Positions 9,481 to 17,794 of a stretch of DNA of 37,211 nucleotides are shown piece by piece. The notes beneath the pieces were generated by a model. That model had not been told where the DNA came from. It was given only the letters and a program-made list of their open reading frames with translations, and did not search any database. A program made the translations under genes and the position numbers. Source of the stretch: Bacteroidales bacterium (GTDB taxonomy: Bacteria; Bacteroidota; Bacteroidia; Bacteroidales; P3); assembly GCA_009785505.1 (NCBI GenBank), contig WQWA01000020.1, positions 1-37,211 of the forward strand. The letters run 5' to 3'. Within the stretch, counting starts at the first letter, position 1; each line of letters begins with the position of its first letter.

Positions 9481-10233
9481 TTAACTGTCTTTGCCGATGC
9501 TTTTGAACGCACTAAGCATGCCTCCATAAACTTTATTCAACGAATTAACTTTCTCTGATAAGCTGTTCATTTCTGCAACGGATTTTGCTGAACTTTCTAA
9601 AGTTCCCGCCAAAGCTTCGGCAATTCGGCTCATGTCCTGTTGAGCTTTCATAGTAACCTCCATTTGGCGTGATGAAGCTTCAATTTGTTGTGTGTAAATG
9701 CTGTTTAAACGTCCTAAACTTTCGGTTAGTTTGTCCAACTCACCTGCATAGTTTGCGTTTACGCCCACTATGTCTGCAGAAGCATTCAAATTTTGTGCCG
9801 TTGTGTTGAGCTTGGTCAGACCATCTTTTAGACTACTCAATAGATTGGCGTCAATATTTGCAGAATGAAGCATTTGATCCAATTTCTCAGTAAGTAAGGG
9901 CTGTTCTACGCCGCTAAAGCTTCTAGGTGCTGCAACTCTGGCTGCACCTGCTGCCGCCGCTCCTTCTCCGCCGCCAAGTTCCGGATACACCAGCGACCAG
10001 TCCACTTCTTCGTGAAGCGGCTCGAAAGCAGACATAAAGAAAATAAATGCTTCCACACCTAATCCTGCAATAAGCATAATGTTTGCTCCCGGAAAGTGAT
10101 TGATCTTGAACATTGCACCTAAGAGTACAATTGCAGCACCAATACCATACGTTTTAGACATGAACTGTCTGAAGCCGTGGCTTCTTACCATTCTACCAAA
10201 CCAGCCTTGTTTTTTACCTTTATTTGTTCCCAT
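9481..10233 (-). CDS. porL: T9SS motor protein PorL/GldL
   Basis: A 250-aa inner-membrane protein that forms the proton-driven motor with PorM. Near the N-terminus are two membrane helices: YGIGAAIVLLGAMFKINHFP (about residues 29-48) and ANIMLIAGLGVEAFIFFMSA (about 50-69). The glutamate in the second helix (GVEAFIFF) is the conserved membrane-buried charge of the family. The rest is a cytoplasmic, mostly helical coiled-coil tail (EKLDQMLHSANID to KVYGGMLSAF). It lies 38 bases after porK and 40 bases before porM in the same operon. Confidence 0.97.
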   Translation of the reverse strand: MGTNKGKKQGWFGRMVRSHGFRQFMSKTYGIGAAIVLLGAMFKINHFPGANIMLIAGLGVEAFIFFMSAFEPLHEEVDWSLVYPELGGGEGAAAAGAARVAAPRSFSGVEQPLLTEKLDQMLHSANIDANLLSSLKDGLTKLNTTAQNLNASADIVGVNANYAGELDKLTESLGRLNSIYTQQIEASSRQMEVTMKAQQDMSRIAEALAGTLESSAKSVAEMNSLSEKVNSLNKVYGGMLSAFKSIGKDS

Positions 10234-10271
10234 TTTGTTTTTGTTGATTTTAGTTATCTATTCATTTTTTA

Positions 10272-11663
10272 TTATCTTCTGTGAACGTTCGACGTAATAC
10301 GTCTGTTATTGCCTCTATCCGAACTCATGCTCGTCATCACAGTACGGAATCCGATATAAGACTTCGCAGTGTCTTGATATTCGAAATGGCGTGCATAAAC
10401 CTTTGTGTTTTCAGCAAAATCTTTCCACGAACCACCTCTGATCACCTTGCGTCTCATAGCAGGGCCGCAATCCGGAGTTGCATTCCATTCGAAAACAGGA
10501 TTGAAATCACTCAGCCCAAGAGGAGAGTCTTGCCAAGCATCTATACACCATTCGGCAACATTGCCCATCATATCGAACAAGCCGAAGTCGTTTGGAGGGA
10601 AATGCCCGACAATCATTGGACCGAGGCCGCCGTCAAGCGTATACATACCGCGTTGAGGTTTAAAGTTTCCAAGAAAACATCCCTGCATATTCAATGCGTA
10701 CGGGCCGCCCCACGGAAATGGGTTGAACTCTAATCCGCCTCGAGCGGCAAACTCCCATTCTGCTTCGGTAGGCAGACGGTAATGCTCAATCATCGGCAAA
10801 CCTCTTCGTGCCAGTTCGGCATGGTGCATCTGAGTCCTCCATGCAGCAAATGCTCGGGCTTGGTGCCAATTTACACCTACAACCGGATAGTGGTCGAACA
10901 TCGGACTGCTGAAGTACGAACGAACCATAGGATCGTTATACGCAAAAGCAAAGTCCACAAGCCATGCAAGTGTATCAGGATACACATTCACAACCTCTCT
11001 TCGCACAAATCCTGCACGGCTTCTGGTAGATGCCGGACGCGTTTGAAACATACCCATGTGAATGCCTTCGAATCGTCTGTCTATCTCTCCTTCCGATCTT
11101 TGGGCAGCAGCCCGATAATCGAACGTGGTAAACTCAAAGTTAAGCAGTCGTACGTCAATCTCTCTGCGACGATGAAAGCGCTCCTCGTGCGGCACGTACA
11201 GTAGTTGAACTGCTTCTTCCATCTCAGGGGTCCATCTTCTCGGACGTGCATTCCAGTTGAGCCTGGAAACACCACTAAAATAATCATCCTCCAGGTGATC
11301 TTCTATCAGAAACGTACCAGGATCAACCTCAGAAAGAAATCGGCGCCTTATGGAATCTACTACCCAGTCGACAAACTGACGATATTGGTTGTTGGTAATT
11401 TCCGTTTCGTCCATGTAAAAGGCTGAAATACTAACTACTCTTGGACTGTGAGTGAAAGAGAACGTTGGGTCATCGCTACCAACACCCATGGTAAAAAAAC
11501 CAGCCGGAATATAAACCATTCCATGTGGTATTGGAACCGCAGTTCGGTTGCGATTAGGAGAGCCGGTCAACTGTCCGTGCCCTGTGTTTCTTTGACAACC
11601 TATCATCGTTAACACAAGAATCAGGACGATTAACTTACTAACATGTTGTTTCACGATTTTCAT
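10272..11663 (-). CDS. porK: T9SS outer-membrane lipoprotein PorK/GldK
   Basis: A 463-aa lipoprotein with lipobox MIGC at about residue 23. It has the formylglycine-generating-enzyme/sulfatase-modifying fold that GldK and PorK share: GMVYIPAGFFTMG, DETEITNNQYRQFV, YPVVGVNWHQARAFAAW, YRLPTEAEWEFAARGG, GLFDMMGNVAEWC and RKVIRGGSWKDF. The family is a structural member of T9SS that forms the periplasmic ring with PorN, and is not expected to act as an enzyme. It lies 49 bases after porP. Its C-terminus (SYIGFRTVMTSM and a basic tail) does not match the DGR template at the right end of the window, although both belong to binding folds that DGRs are known to diversify. Confidence 0.97.
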   Translation of the reverse strand: MKIVKQHVSKLIVLILVLTMIGCQRNTGHGQLTGSPNRNRTAVPIPHGMVYIPAGFFTMGVGSDDPTFSFTHSPRVVSISAFYMDETEITNNQYRQFVDWVVDSIRRRFLSEVDPGTFLIEDHLEDDYFSGVSRLNWNARPRRWTPEMEEAVQLLYVPHEERFHRRREIDVRLLNFEFTTFDYRAAAQRSEGEIDRRFEGIHMGMFQTRPASTRSRAGFVRREVVNVYPDTLAWLVDFAFAYNDPMVRSYFSSPMFDHYPVVGVNWHQARAFAAWRTQMHHAELARRGLPMIEHYRLPTEAEWEFAARGGLEFNPFPWGGPYALNMQGCFLGNFKPQRGMYTLDGGLGPMIVGHFPPNDFGLFDMMGNVAEWCIDAWQDSPLGLSDFNPVFEWNATPDCGPAMRRKVIRGGSWKDFAENTKVYARHFEYQDTAKSYIGFRTVMTSMSSDRGNNRRITSNVHRR

Positions 11664-11712
11664 ATTGACATTTTTTTATTTTCGGTTTGGTTACTTATTT
11701 TGACTATAAGGG

Positions 11713-12663
11713 TTATAGAAATCTTGAATTTCTGTGGCTCTGCGGGATTCTATCTGCAGTTAGATTGAACGAATAACGAACAAAAATCTCAAAACCTCCA
11801 CCAATACTTGAAGCTCTTGACATCCAATTTGTTGCTATATCGTAGGCTACCCCTATTTGTAAGGGAAGTTGTTGTAAATGCAGTCCGCCCAACAGTACAA
11901 TCGCATCGCCCCATCGGTAAGAAATTCCGCCCCAGTACTGCCTATTAAACATACCAATCAATGATAAATCTATCTGCATGGTTGTGAAATCGGTCTTAAT
12001 AAGCGTTGATGGCACAAAGTTCATTCTCGGAAACATATCCAACGTAAAATTGTAATTTCCGGAAAGGTTTAATACTCGCCTTTGTCTGTAAATATCATGG
12101 CTCCCTCCACGACCATCGAAACGCGGTTGGTTGATATGTCCGAGTGAGATGCCGATTTCGTATTGATCTGTAACACTATAAAACAGTCCCAAGCCAACAT
12201 CAAACAAAAAACCGGATACGTCTTCTAAGTTTTCTAGAACTTGATCTCCTTGCTCACGAGGATTCCAATTTGCACGAAGCCCCATATTGTTCATTCCGAG
12301 ATGAATACCCATACCTAAAGTGCCGCTCAAAAAGGGAATCTGATAGTTATAAGCTAATTGTATAGTTGTAGAATTGAAAAAACCGATACGGTCGTTTGTA
12401 ATGTTCAATCCTACGCCGCTGTTGATTATTCTTAACGGAGCATCAATAGAAACGATCGTTGTTTGCGGGGAACCTTCCATGCCATACCACTGCTGGCGGT
12501 GGATACCGCTGGCTACAATACTATTTGTGAATCCTGCACTCGCCGGGTTGAACATCTGGTTGTTAAACATATAATGCGAAATCTGCGGTGCTTGCTGTCC
12601 ATGCAGACCCATCAAAACGATAAACTGCACGAAAACAAACAAACTATATCTTACAACGCTCAT
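11713..12663 (-). CDS. porP: T9SS outer-membrane protein PorP/SprF
   Basis: A 316-aa outer-membrane beta-barrel of the PorP/SprF family. It has a signal peptide ([20 protein letters not shown], cleaved near QQA). The diagnostic N-terminal block is [19 protein letters not shown], then [11 protein letters not shown]-type residues and SIDAPL. Strand pairs such as [18 protein letters not shown] and [15 protein letters not shown] continue to the end. PorP is an outer-membrane component linked to the PorK ring and to attachment of some cargo. It is the first gene of the operon, with a promoter at 12691-12699 divergent from that of ahcY. Confidence 0.96.
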   Translation of the reverse strand: MSVVRYSLFVFVQFIVLMGLHGQQAPQISHYMFNNQMFNPASAGFTNSIVASGIHRQQWYGMEGSPQTTIVSIDAPLRIINSGVGLNITNDRIGFFNSTTIQLAYNYQIPFLSGTLGMGIHLGMNNMGLRANWNPREQGDQVLENLEDVSGFLFDVGLGLFYSVTDQYEIGISLGHINQPRFDGRGGSHDIYRQRRVLNLSGNYNFTLDMFPRMNFVPSTLIKTDFTTMQIDLSLIGMFNRQYWGGISYRWGDAIVLLGGLHLQQLPLQIGVAYDIATNWMSRASSIGGGFEIFVRYSFNLTADRIPQSHRNSRFL

Positions 12664-12690
12664 TTCGCGGTTTCATACTATATTCAGTCT

Positions 12691-12699
12691 GCAAAGATA
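12691..12699 (-). promoter_or_regulatory. por operon promoter -7 element
   Basis: Reads TATCTTTGC on the - strand, 27 bases before the porP ATG, after a T-rich run. It would drive porP-K-L-M-N. Confidence 0.8.
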
Positions 12700-12731
12700 T
12701 GAAAAAAAAATCAATTTACCAAATTTTTTTG

Positions 12732-12740
12732 TATCTTTGC
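12732..12740 (+). promoter_or_regulatory. ahcY promoter -7 element
   Basis: TATCTTTGC, 20 bases before the ATG at 12761. It is the mirror image of the por operon element 32 bases away, forming a divergent promoter pair. Confidence 0.85.
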
Positions 12741-12760
12741 AAAAAAAAATCAAGAAAAAG

Positions 12761-14176
12761 ATGACAGACTACGATTTGAAGTACAAAGTTGCCGACATTG
12801 GTTTGGCGGAATTTGGGCGTAAAGAAATTGCGATAGCAGAAAAAGAAATGCCCGGTTTGATGAGTTTACGTGCTAAATACGGCAAAGAAAAGCCCTTGAA
12901 AGACGTTCGGATTATGGGTTCTTTACACATGACCATTCAAACAGCTGTATTGATTGAAACTTTGGTTGAACTGGGTGCAGACGTGCGGTGGTGCAGCTGC
13001 AATATCTTTTCGACGCAAGATCATGCCGCTGCTGCCGTTGCCGCTGCGGGTGTTCCGGTGTTTGCTTGGAAAGGCGAAACTTTGGAAGAATATTGGTGGT
13101 GCACCAATCAAGCATTAGCATTTCCCGGCGGAAAAGGTCCGCAGCTGATTGTTGACGATGGCGGCGATGCAACGCTTTTTATCCATAAAGGTTATGCTGC
13201 CGAAAAAGATGCAAAAATTTTGAATTATACGCCAAGCAGTAAGGAAGAAGGAGTGATTTTGGACAGCTTGAAAGCCATTCTAAAAGAAGATAATCAACGT
13301 TGGCATCGCACGGTTTCCGAATGGAAGGGCGTTTCAGAAGAAACTACGACCGGTGTTCATCGTTTGTATCAAATGTTGGAAAAAGGCGAATTGCTGATTC
13401 CTGCGGTAAACGTAAATGATTCCGTAACAAAGTCAAAATTCGATAATCTTTACGGTTGTCAAGAATCTTTGGCAGACGGAATTAAGCGTGCAACAGATGT
13501 CATGATTGCCGGAAAAGTAGTTGTAGTACTTGGTTTCGGAGATGTGGGTAAAGGTTGTGCACGCTCGATGCGTGGTTATGGCGCACGTGTGATTGTAACG
13601 GAAATTGATCCGATTTGTGCGTTGCAGGCTGCAATGGAAGGTTTTGAAGTGGCGACAATCGAAGATGTTTTACATGAAGGAAATATCTACGTTACAACAA
13701 CCGGAAACAAAGATGTGATCACCGTTGAACACATGAAAAAAATGAAGGACGACTCTATCGTTTGCAATATCGGGCATTTTGACAATGAAATTCAAGTGGA
13801 GCAATTAGACGTATTTCCGGGTATTCAAAAGGTAAATATCAAGCCTCAGGTAGATAAGTATATTTTCCCCGACGGACACTGTATTTTCCTCTTGGCAGAA
13901 GGACGCTTAGTGAATTTGGGTTGTGCTACGGGGCATCCGAGTTTTGTGATGAGTAATTCGTTTACCAATCAGACTTTAGCGCAGTTAGATTTGTGGAAAA
14001 ACAAAGATGTTTACGAAATCGGCGTATATCGTTTGTCGAAAAAATTAGACGAAGAGGTTGCTCGTTTGCATTTAGACAGAATCGGTGTAAAACTTACCAA
14101 GCTCACAGTCGAGCAAGCCGATTATATCGGCGTTCCGGTTGAAGGTCCTTACAAGGCGGAGCATTATAGGTATTAA
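12761..14176 (+). CDS. ahcY: Adenosylhomocysteinase (S-adenosyl-L-homocysteine hydrolase)
   Basis: Cytosolic NAD-dependent enzyme that splits S-adenosylhomocysteine into adenosine and homocysteine, clearing the product inhibitor of methyltransferases. It has 471 aa from the ATG at 12761 ([20 protein letters not shown]). An upstream TTG in the same frame lies inside the promoter and is rejected. Visible motifs are [20 protein letters not shown], the substrate-binding [12 protein letters not shown], the NAD-binding loop [43 protein letters not shown] and the C-terminal KAEHYRY, whose Lys and Tyr contact NAD of the neighbouring subunit. It is a single-gene unit, with convergent transcription from the DUF3108-like gene on its far side. 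Confidence 0.98.
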   Translation: MTDYDLKYKVADIGLAEFGRKEIAIAEKEMPGLMSLRAKYGKEKPLKDVRIMGSLHMTIQTAVLIETLVELGADVRWCSCNIFSTQDHAAAAVAAAGVPVFAWKGETLEEYWWCTNQALAFPGGKGPQLIVDDGGDATLFIHKGYAAEKDAKILNYTPSSKEEGVILDSLKAILKEDNQRWHRTVSEWKGVSEETTTGVHRLYQMLEKGELLIPAVNVNDSVTKSKFDNLYGCQESLADGIKRATDVMIAGKVVVVLGFGDVGKGCARSMRGYGARVIVTEIDPICALQAAMEGFEVATIEDVLHEGNIYVTTTGNKDVITVEHMKKMKDDSIVCNIGHFDNEIQVEQLDVFPGIQKVNIKPQVDKYIFPDGHCIFLLAEGRLVNLGCATGHPSFVMSNSFTNQTLAQLDLWKNKDVYEIGVYRLSKKLDEEVARLHLDRIGVKLTKLTVEQADYIGVPVEGPYKAEHYRY

Positions 14177-14206
14177 AATTGACACTGTCTCAAAAATTTG
14201 CGATAG

Positions 14207-14276
14207 CGTCATTGCGAACGTAGTGAAGCAATCTATAGATTTAGGTTGCTTCAGCACTTTGTGCCTCGCAATGACG
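14207..14276. repeat. Palindromic repeat, 'CGTCATTGCGA' family, copy 1
   Basis: Outer arms CGTCATTGCGA (14207-14217) and TCGCAATGACG (14266-14276) are perfect inverted copies. Inner arms GAAGCAA (14225-14231) and TTGCTTC (14246-14252) also pair. It lies between the converging ahcY and DUF3108-like genes and could end transcription from both sides. A second member is at 34223-34289. The type is known as a dispersed repeat in many bacterial genomes. Confidence 0.85.
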
Positions 14277-14297
14277 TTATTATTGAGCTTCGCAAAT

Positions 14298-15107
14298 TTA
14301 CCGGATTCGACTCGTCAAAGGATGTTTTAATCCGCTGTGTCCGGCTAATCTAATGCGTACGCTGCCGACTCTTATGGGTGACTGAACTTGCAAAGGTATG
14401 CGGTTTAGATCATCGGAGATCCAAATGTAAAATCTCGAACCATCTTGAAAAGTTTCATCTCCGGAAGTTACAAGCATAACAGAAAATTTGAATGTGTTGA
14501 AACGTCCTACTCCTGGGATATTCAACACTTCTCGACCAAGAAATGTGTAACTGGTTTGTCTTATCGAATTTCTAAGAACCATATTCAACGGTACCGGTAC
14601 TCCAACTCTGAGCGTAGCCGGATCTGTATTGCGTAAGCGATAAAAAAGCGAAACAGCATCTACACAATCTTCTGTAATCGGCATGGTTTTGTAGGAATTT
14701 TCGGCATGACGGTTTAGGTTTCGCCAACTTGTATTCACAACCATACTATCCCAATCAAATTTGAAATCTGCATTGAAATGCCGGTTTCCTTGACGCGTAC
14801 GTTCGGAATACGTTAGAGGCCGCAAAGTTTCGGCATCCATAACAATCGTATAAGTGTCGTTCACATCAAAAAACCAACGAAAAAACGAGCGGCTCCGTCC
14901 GCGTCCCACAATTGTGAAAAGACCTTGCTGTTCTAAAACCGACAAAGTAATATCTCCAACTACCGTATTAGGCCACATCCTCGCACGATAGCTCACTGTA
15001 AATTCCAGCCTTTCTCCGTCTCCAAAAGCCAAAACAGGGCGCTCGGCCTGCAATTTTATCGGAGCAGAGAACAACAGTATTATTAGAATAGTTAGACTGC
15101 GTTTCAC
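14298..15107 (-). CDS. Exported DUF3108-like protein
   Basis: 269 aa from a GTG start at 15107. This start gives a clean signal peptide (VKRSLTILIILLFSAPIKLQ, cleaved near QAE). A longer frame to 15137 reads through the promoter element and is rejected. The mature part matches the DUF3108 pattern: GERLEFTVSYRARMWPNTVVGDITLSV, GRGRSRSFFRWFFDVNDTYTI, LRPLTYSERTRQGNRHFNADFKFD, and the end IWISDDLNRIPLQVQSPIRVGSVRIRL, which is the family's typical final block. These proteins are periplasmic and mostly beta; some are placed in the outer-membrane lipocalin-like group, and no biochemical role is established. The -7 element ends only 4 bases before the GTG, so the mRNA is probably leaderless. Confidence 0.85.
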   Translation of the reverse strand: MKRSLTILIILLFSAPIKLQAERPVLAFGDGERLEFTVSYRARMWPNTVVGDITLSVLEQQGLFTIVGRGRSRSFFRWFFDVNDTYTIVMDAETLRPLTYSERTRQGNRHFNADFKFDWDSMVVNTSWRNLNRHAENSYKTMPITEDCVDAVSLFYRLRNTDPATLRVGVPVPLNMVLRNSIRQTSYTFLGREVLNIPGVGRFNTFKFSVMLVTSGDETFQDGSRFYIWISDDLNRIPLQVQSPIRVGSVRIRLAGHSGLKHPLTSRIR

Positions 15108-15111
15108 CGCA

Positions 15112-15119
15112 CAAAGATA
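15112..15119 (-). promoter_or_regulatory. Promoter -7 element of the DUF3108-like gene
   Basis: Reads TATCTTTG on the - strand, with 4 bases before the GTG start codon at 15107. The expected transcription start falls on the start codon. Confidence 0.75.
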
Positions 15120-15156
15120 CAAAAAAAAACGAAACATTAATGTTTCGTTTTTTGAG

Positions 15157-15230
15157 TTGCGAGAACGAGATTTGAACTCGTGACCTCCGGGTTATGAATC
15201 CGACGCTCTAACCGACTGAGCTACCTCGCA
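15157..15230 (-). tRNA. tRNA with anticodon CAU (elongator Met most likely)
   Basis: A 74-base cloverleaf. The acceptor is TGCGAGG with TCTCGCA (one G-U) and discriminator A. The D arm has GCTC/GAGC, the anticodon loop is TTCATAA, and the T arm is ACGAG/CTCGT with TTCAAAT loop. CCA is not encoded. The first pair is U1-A72, so it is not the initiator, which carries a C1-A72 mismatch. The anticodon stem closes with an A31-C39 mismatch. A CAU anticodon could also be tRNA-Ile after lysidine modification; sequence alone does not settle this. Confidence 0.93.
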
Positions 15231-15248
15231 ATTTTGAAATTTCGGACT

Positions 15249-15257
15249 GCAAAATTA
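15249..15257 (-). promoter_or_regulatory. tRNA promoter -7 element
   Basis: Reads TAATTTTGC on the - strand after a run of T, 18 bases upstream of the tRNA 5' end. Confidence 0.7.
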
Positions 15258-15287
15258 CGATTTTTTTTTGAAATAGCCAAATTTTTG

Positions 15288-17741
15288 TTAGTTTTTTATG
15301 AATTTTTGTGTGAAAATTTGATTTTCTGCAAAAACTCTTAATATGTAAATCCCTGCTGGAAGCGCACTTACATCAATGCCTTGATTGTTTTGGACAATTG
15401 GTAAATGACGAACGATTCTACCTTGCAAATCCAAAATCTGTCCCCGCATGCGATAATCTTTTTCAAATTCGATGAATAACCAATCGTCAACAGGGTTTGG
15501 AAATATTCGTAGAGACGCAATGCATTGCGTCTCTACTACAGGGCGTTCGATATTTGTAGGCGGAAATTCAGAAATTCCGAAAAAAATCGTTAACCCGCCG
15601 CGGTGATTTCCAACGACCATATCCAAAATTCCGTCACCATTCAAATCAGCGACAGCAACAGCTGTAAACGAACCTTCGCACAGCGTTTCCACGCGGTCAT
15701 TCAACAAAAAACTTATATCGTCCATGCGCTGAAACGTGCCGTGTAAATTTCCGTCAATATCCGTAAAATGCAAAATTTTCCCTTCTCTATTACCGCTAAA
15801 CAGGTGCGTGTTTCCGTTGACATCTCTGAAAAAATGAGGTGTACTGTGCCCTTCGTTAAACCGTTCGCCGGATACATCTACTCGTCCCAAACTGTCCGTA
15901 ACAAGTTTGAATAGTATGGGATTTTCATGAGTTCCGACATTTTGAAAATAGACAATGCTACTCTTGTTACGAGTGTTGCCAAACCCCACGCCCCAAATGG
16001 TGTTTTGACTGCCAACAACCAAATCCAAGCGTCCGTCTCCGTTGAAATCGAAAAGTTGTGGTGCCAAAAACCTACCCATATCAGGTGGGCTAAGCCTACC
16101 TACACTGTCATTTCCCCAGAAAACATCTTCCAAGATATTTGAATTGACCAACTCAAAATGCGGAGGAAAAACACCGGCAGTATCATGATAGATATTTCGA
16201 TAATGAAGTATTTTGCCACACGCCGTACCAATCAATAAATCTAAGTGTCCGTCGTTATCAATATCTCCAAAGGTTGGAACTGCACCTGCAATATTGAGCG
16301 GAGGCGTTAATTTCAGCGGGTAAACTTGAAATGCCGGCTCTGTTTTTGTTCCGATATTTCGCAGCAATACCAAATCCGCAACAAATCGAGATACCCAACC
16401 ATCTACCAGTGCATGCCAAGAGGAATCAATAACTCCGTGGTTTCCAATTACAATATCCAGCCGTCCATTTCCGTCAATATCAACAAACGTGGGAAAAGAA
16501 CCGATTCCGAAGTCCAGCATATCCTCTTGCAAAAAACGCTCGGTTATTAAATGGAAATTGCCATCTTCGGAAAGTGAATAAACCCAAATCGAAGCATACC
16601 CTTCAGTTGAAAATTCTCTTTCAGTGAACGGCGAAAAAACCAATGATTTGGCACCACTAGTGTCTATATGAATCGTCGAAGCAGTCGGTGTATTGAATAT
16701 CCTGACGGGTGTATTTTTCCTCGGGAAGATAGGTCCGGTATTCTTCGGAAATGCCGGGTCATAATCTGTAATTATCGCATCGGTTCGTGAGCCTTCATTG
16801 AACAAAGCCGTGATGGTTGGATAACCACCATCTGCCAATAACAAATCGTACAAGGTGTCATTGCTAAAACGGAATGCAAAAATTGTAGAGCCTTCGCCAT
16901 GTAGAGGCGTAATAGGAATGTAGTGACTTGCGACTTGCGAAGGGATATGGTTGCTGTTTGATTGCCGGTTGTTATCTGTGCAAGTATTCAGAATAATTTC
17001 GTTGGAAGCATCGCCCTCTCGAAAACAGCCCCACATCCGATCTGCCAAAACAAAGTCAAACGTATCTGTACGTCCGAAATTTTCAACACTACGATTTTTA
17101 TAAAAGTACAGCGTTGTTCCTGCGCCTATTCCACCAAAGACCAACATATCCAAATCGCCATCGCCGTCAACATCCACAAAATGCGGACGAGAAAGAGTCG
17201 AAAAAGACAAAGGTAAAGAAATCGGAGGTGAGGGAGGAAAAAGATCTATTTCTGCGTACACTCTTTCAAGATAACGTTCAAATCGGATGTTCGGTTTTTG
17301 GCTCACATTTTTGTATATCCTAACACCACCAAGTCCATTAGACATGATTAAGTCCGGCAATCCATCGCCGTTAAAATCTACGAGCTGAAACCACATGATT
17401 CTATTAGCTAATCCCGGCGCAATTCTCGGAAAATATCTTTCAAATTCCGGTGCATAACGATAGATGTTCAAACCGTTTTTACCGGGACCCATATTCAGAA
17501 AAGTAAATATCCTTTCAGCGTGTTGATCGTACACAACCAAATCTAATCTTCCATCAAAATTCAAGTCAATTTCGCCTATAATAACTGCGTTCAAACCACC
17601 AAACCACGGCTCTTTTATGCGATTTCCGAAAGAATCATTGACCGGAATGTCAAATCTTTTTTCAAAATAAAAGGATTGTGCCGACAGGACAGACGGTATC
17701 AAGCACAAAAACAGTATTTTCAAAAAAAATAGGCGTTTCAT
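15288..17741 (-). CDS. FG-GAP/VCBS repeat protein with T9SS type A sorting domain
   Basis: 817 aa from the ATG at 17741, which gives the signal peptide KRLFFLKILFLCLIPSVLSA. An in-frame TTG at 17756 lies in the promoter and is rejected. It holds at least seven Ca-binding loops of the DxNxDGxxDLvv type: EIDLNFDGRLDLVVYD, VDFNGDGLPDLIMSNG, VDVDGDGDLDMLVFG, VDIDGNGRLDIVIGN, GDIDNDGHLDLLIGT, FDFNGDGRLDLVVGS and ADLNGDGILDMVVGN. This implies a beta-propeller. The end is a type A sorting domain (SLRIFPNPVDDWLFIEF ... LPAGIYILRV ... QKFIKN). A 28-base perfect palindrome codes the residues just before FPNP. It is a surface or secreted protein delivered by T9SS; ligand unknown. It lies 53 bases after the relA stop but has its own promoter. 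Confidence 0.9.
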   Translation of the reverse strand: MKRLFFLKILFLCLIPSVLSAQSFYFEKRFDIPVNDSFGNRIKEPWFGGLNAVIIGEIDLNFDGRLDLVVYDQHAERIFTFLNMGPGKNGLNIYRYAPEFERYFPRIAPGLANRIMWFQLVDFNGDGLPDLIMSNGLGGVRIYKNVSQKPNIRFERYLERVYAEIDLFPPSPPISLPLSFSTLSRPHFVDVDGDGDLDMLVFGGIGAGTTLYFYKNRSVENFGRTDTFDFVLADRMWGCFREGDASNEIILNTCTDNNRQSNSNHIPSQVASHYIPITPLHGEGSTIFAFRFSNDTLYDLLLADGGYPTITALFNEGSRTDAIITDYDPAFPKNTGPIFPRKNTPVRIFNTPTASTIHIDTSGAKSLVFSPFTEREFSTEGYASIWVYSLSEDGNFHLITERFLQEDMLDFGIGSFPTFVDIDGNGRLDIVIGNHGVIDSSWHALVDGWVSRFVADLVLLRNIGTKTEPAFQVYPLKLTPPLNIAGAVPTFGDIDNDGHLDLLIGTACGKILHYRNIYHDTAGVFPPHFELVNSNILEDVFWGNDSVGRLSPPDMGRFLAPQLFDFNGDGRLDLVVGSQNTIWGVGFGNTRNKSSIVYFQNVGTHENPILFKLVTDSLGRVDVSGERFNEGHSTPHFFRDVNGNTHLFSGNREGKILHFTDIDGNLHGTFQRMDDISFLLNDRVETLCEGSFTAVAVADLNGDGILDMVVGNHRGGLTIFFGISEFPPTNIERPVVETQCIASLRIFPNPVDDWLFIEFEKDYRMRGQILDLQGRIVRHLPIVQNNQGIDVSALPAGIYILRVFAENQIFTQKFIKN
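15510..15537. repeat. Perfect 28-base palindrome inside the FG-GAP gene
   Basis: GTAGAGACGCAATG is followed directly by its exact reverse complement. It is translated in frame as part of VETQCIASLRIF, joining the propeller to the sorting domain. The half-site resembles the dispersed 'GTAGAGACGC' repeat known from other bacterial genomes. Confidence 0.85.
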
Positions 17742-17745
17742 TCCA

Positions 17746-17753
17746 CAAAGATA
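17746..17753 (-). promoter_or_regulatory. Promoter -7 element of the FG-GAP gene
   Basis: Reads TATCTTTG on the - strand, with 4 bases before the ATG at 17741. This is the same spacing as at the DUF3108-like gene, again implying a leaderless mRNA. Confidence 0.75.
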
Positions 17754-17794
17754 CAAAAAAAAATGAAATTCAGAACGAACAAGTGTAAAATTCT

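Noticed and set aside
10272-10420. PorK C-terminus as the DGR variable repeat, since PorK has the formylglycine-generating-enzyme fold
   Set aside because: Its last residues (SYIGFRTVMTSM and a basic tail) do not align with the template reading ending FAVRCVR, and the gene is an ordinary por operon member 25 kb away.
12737-12760. Upstream TTG start for ahcY
   Set aside because: It lies within the TATCTTTGC promoter element; family homology starts at the ATG 12761.
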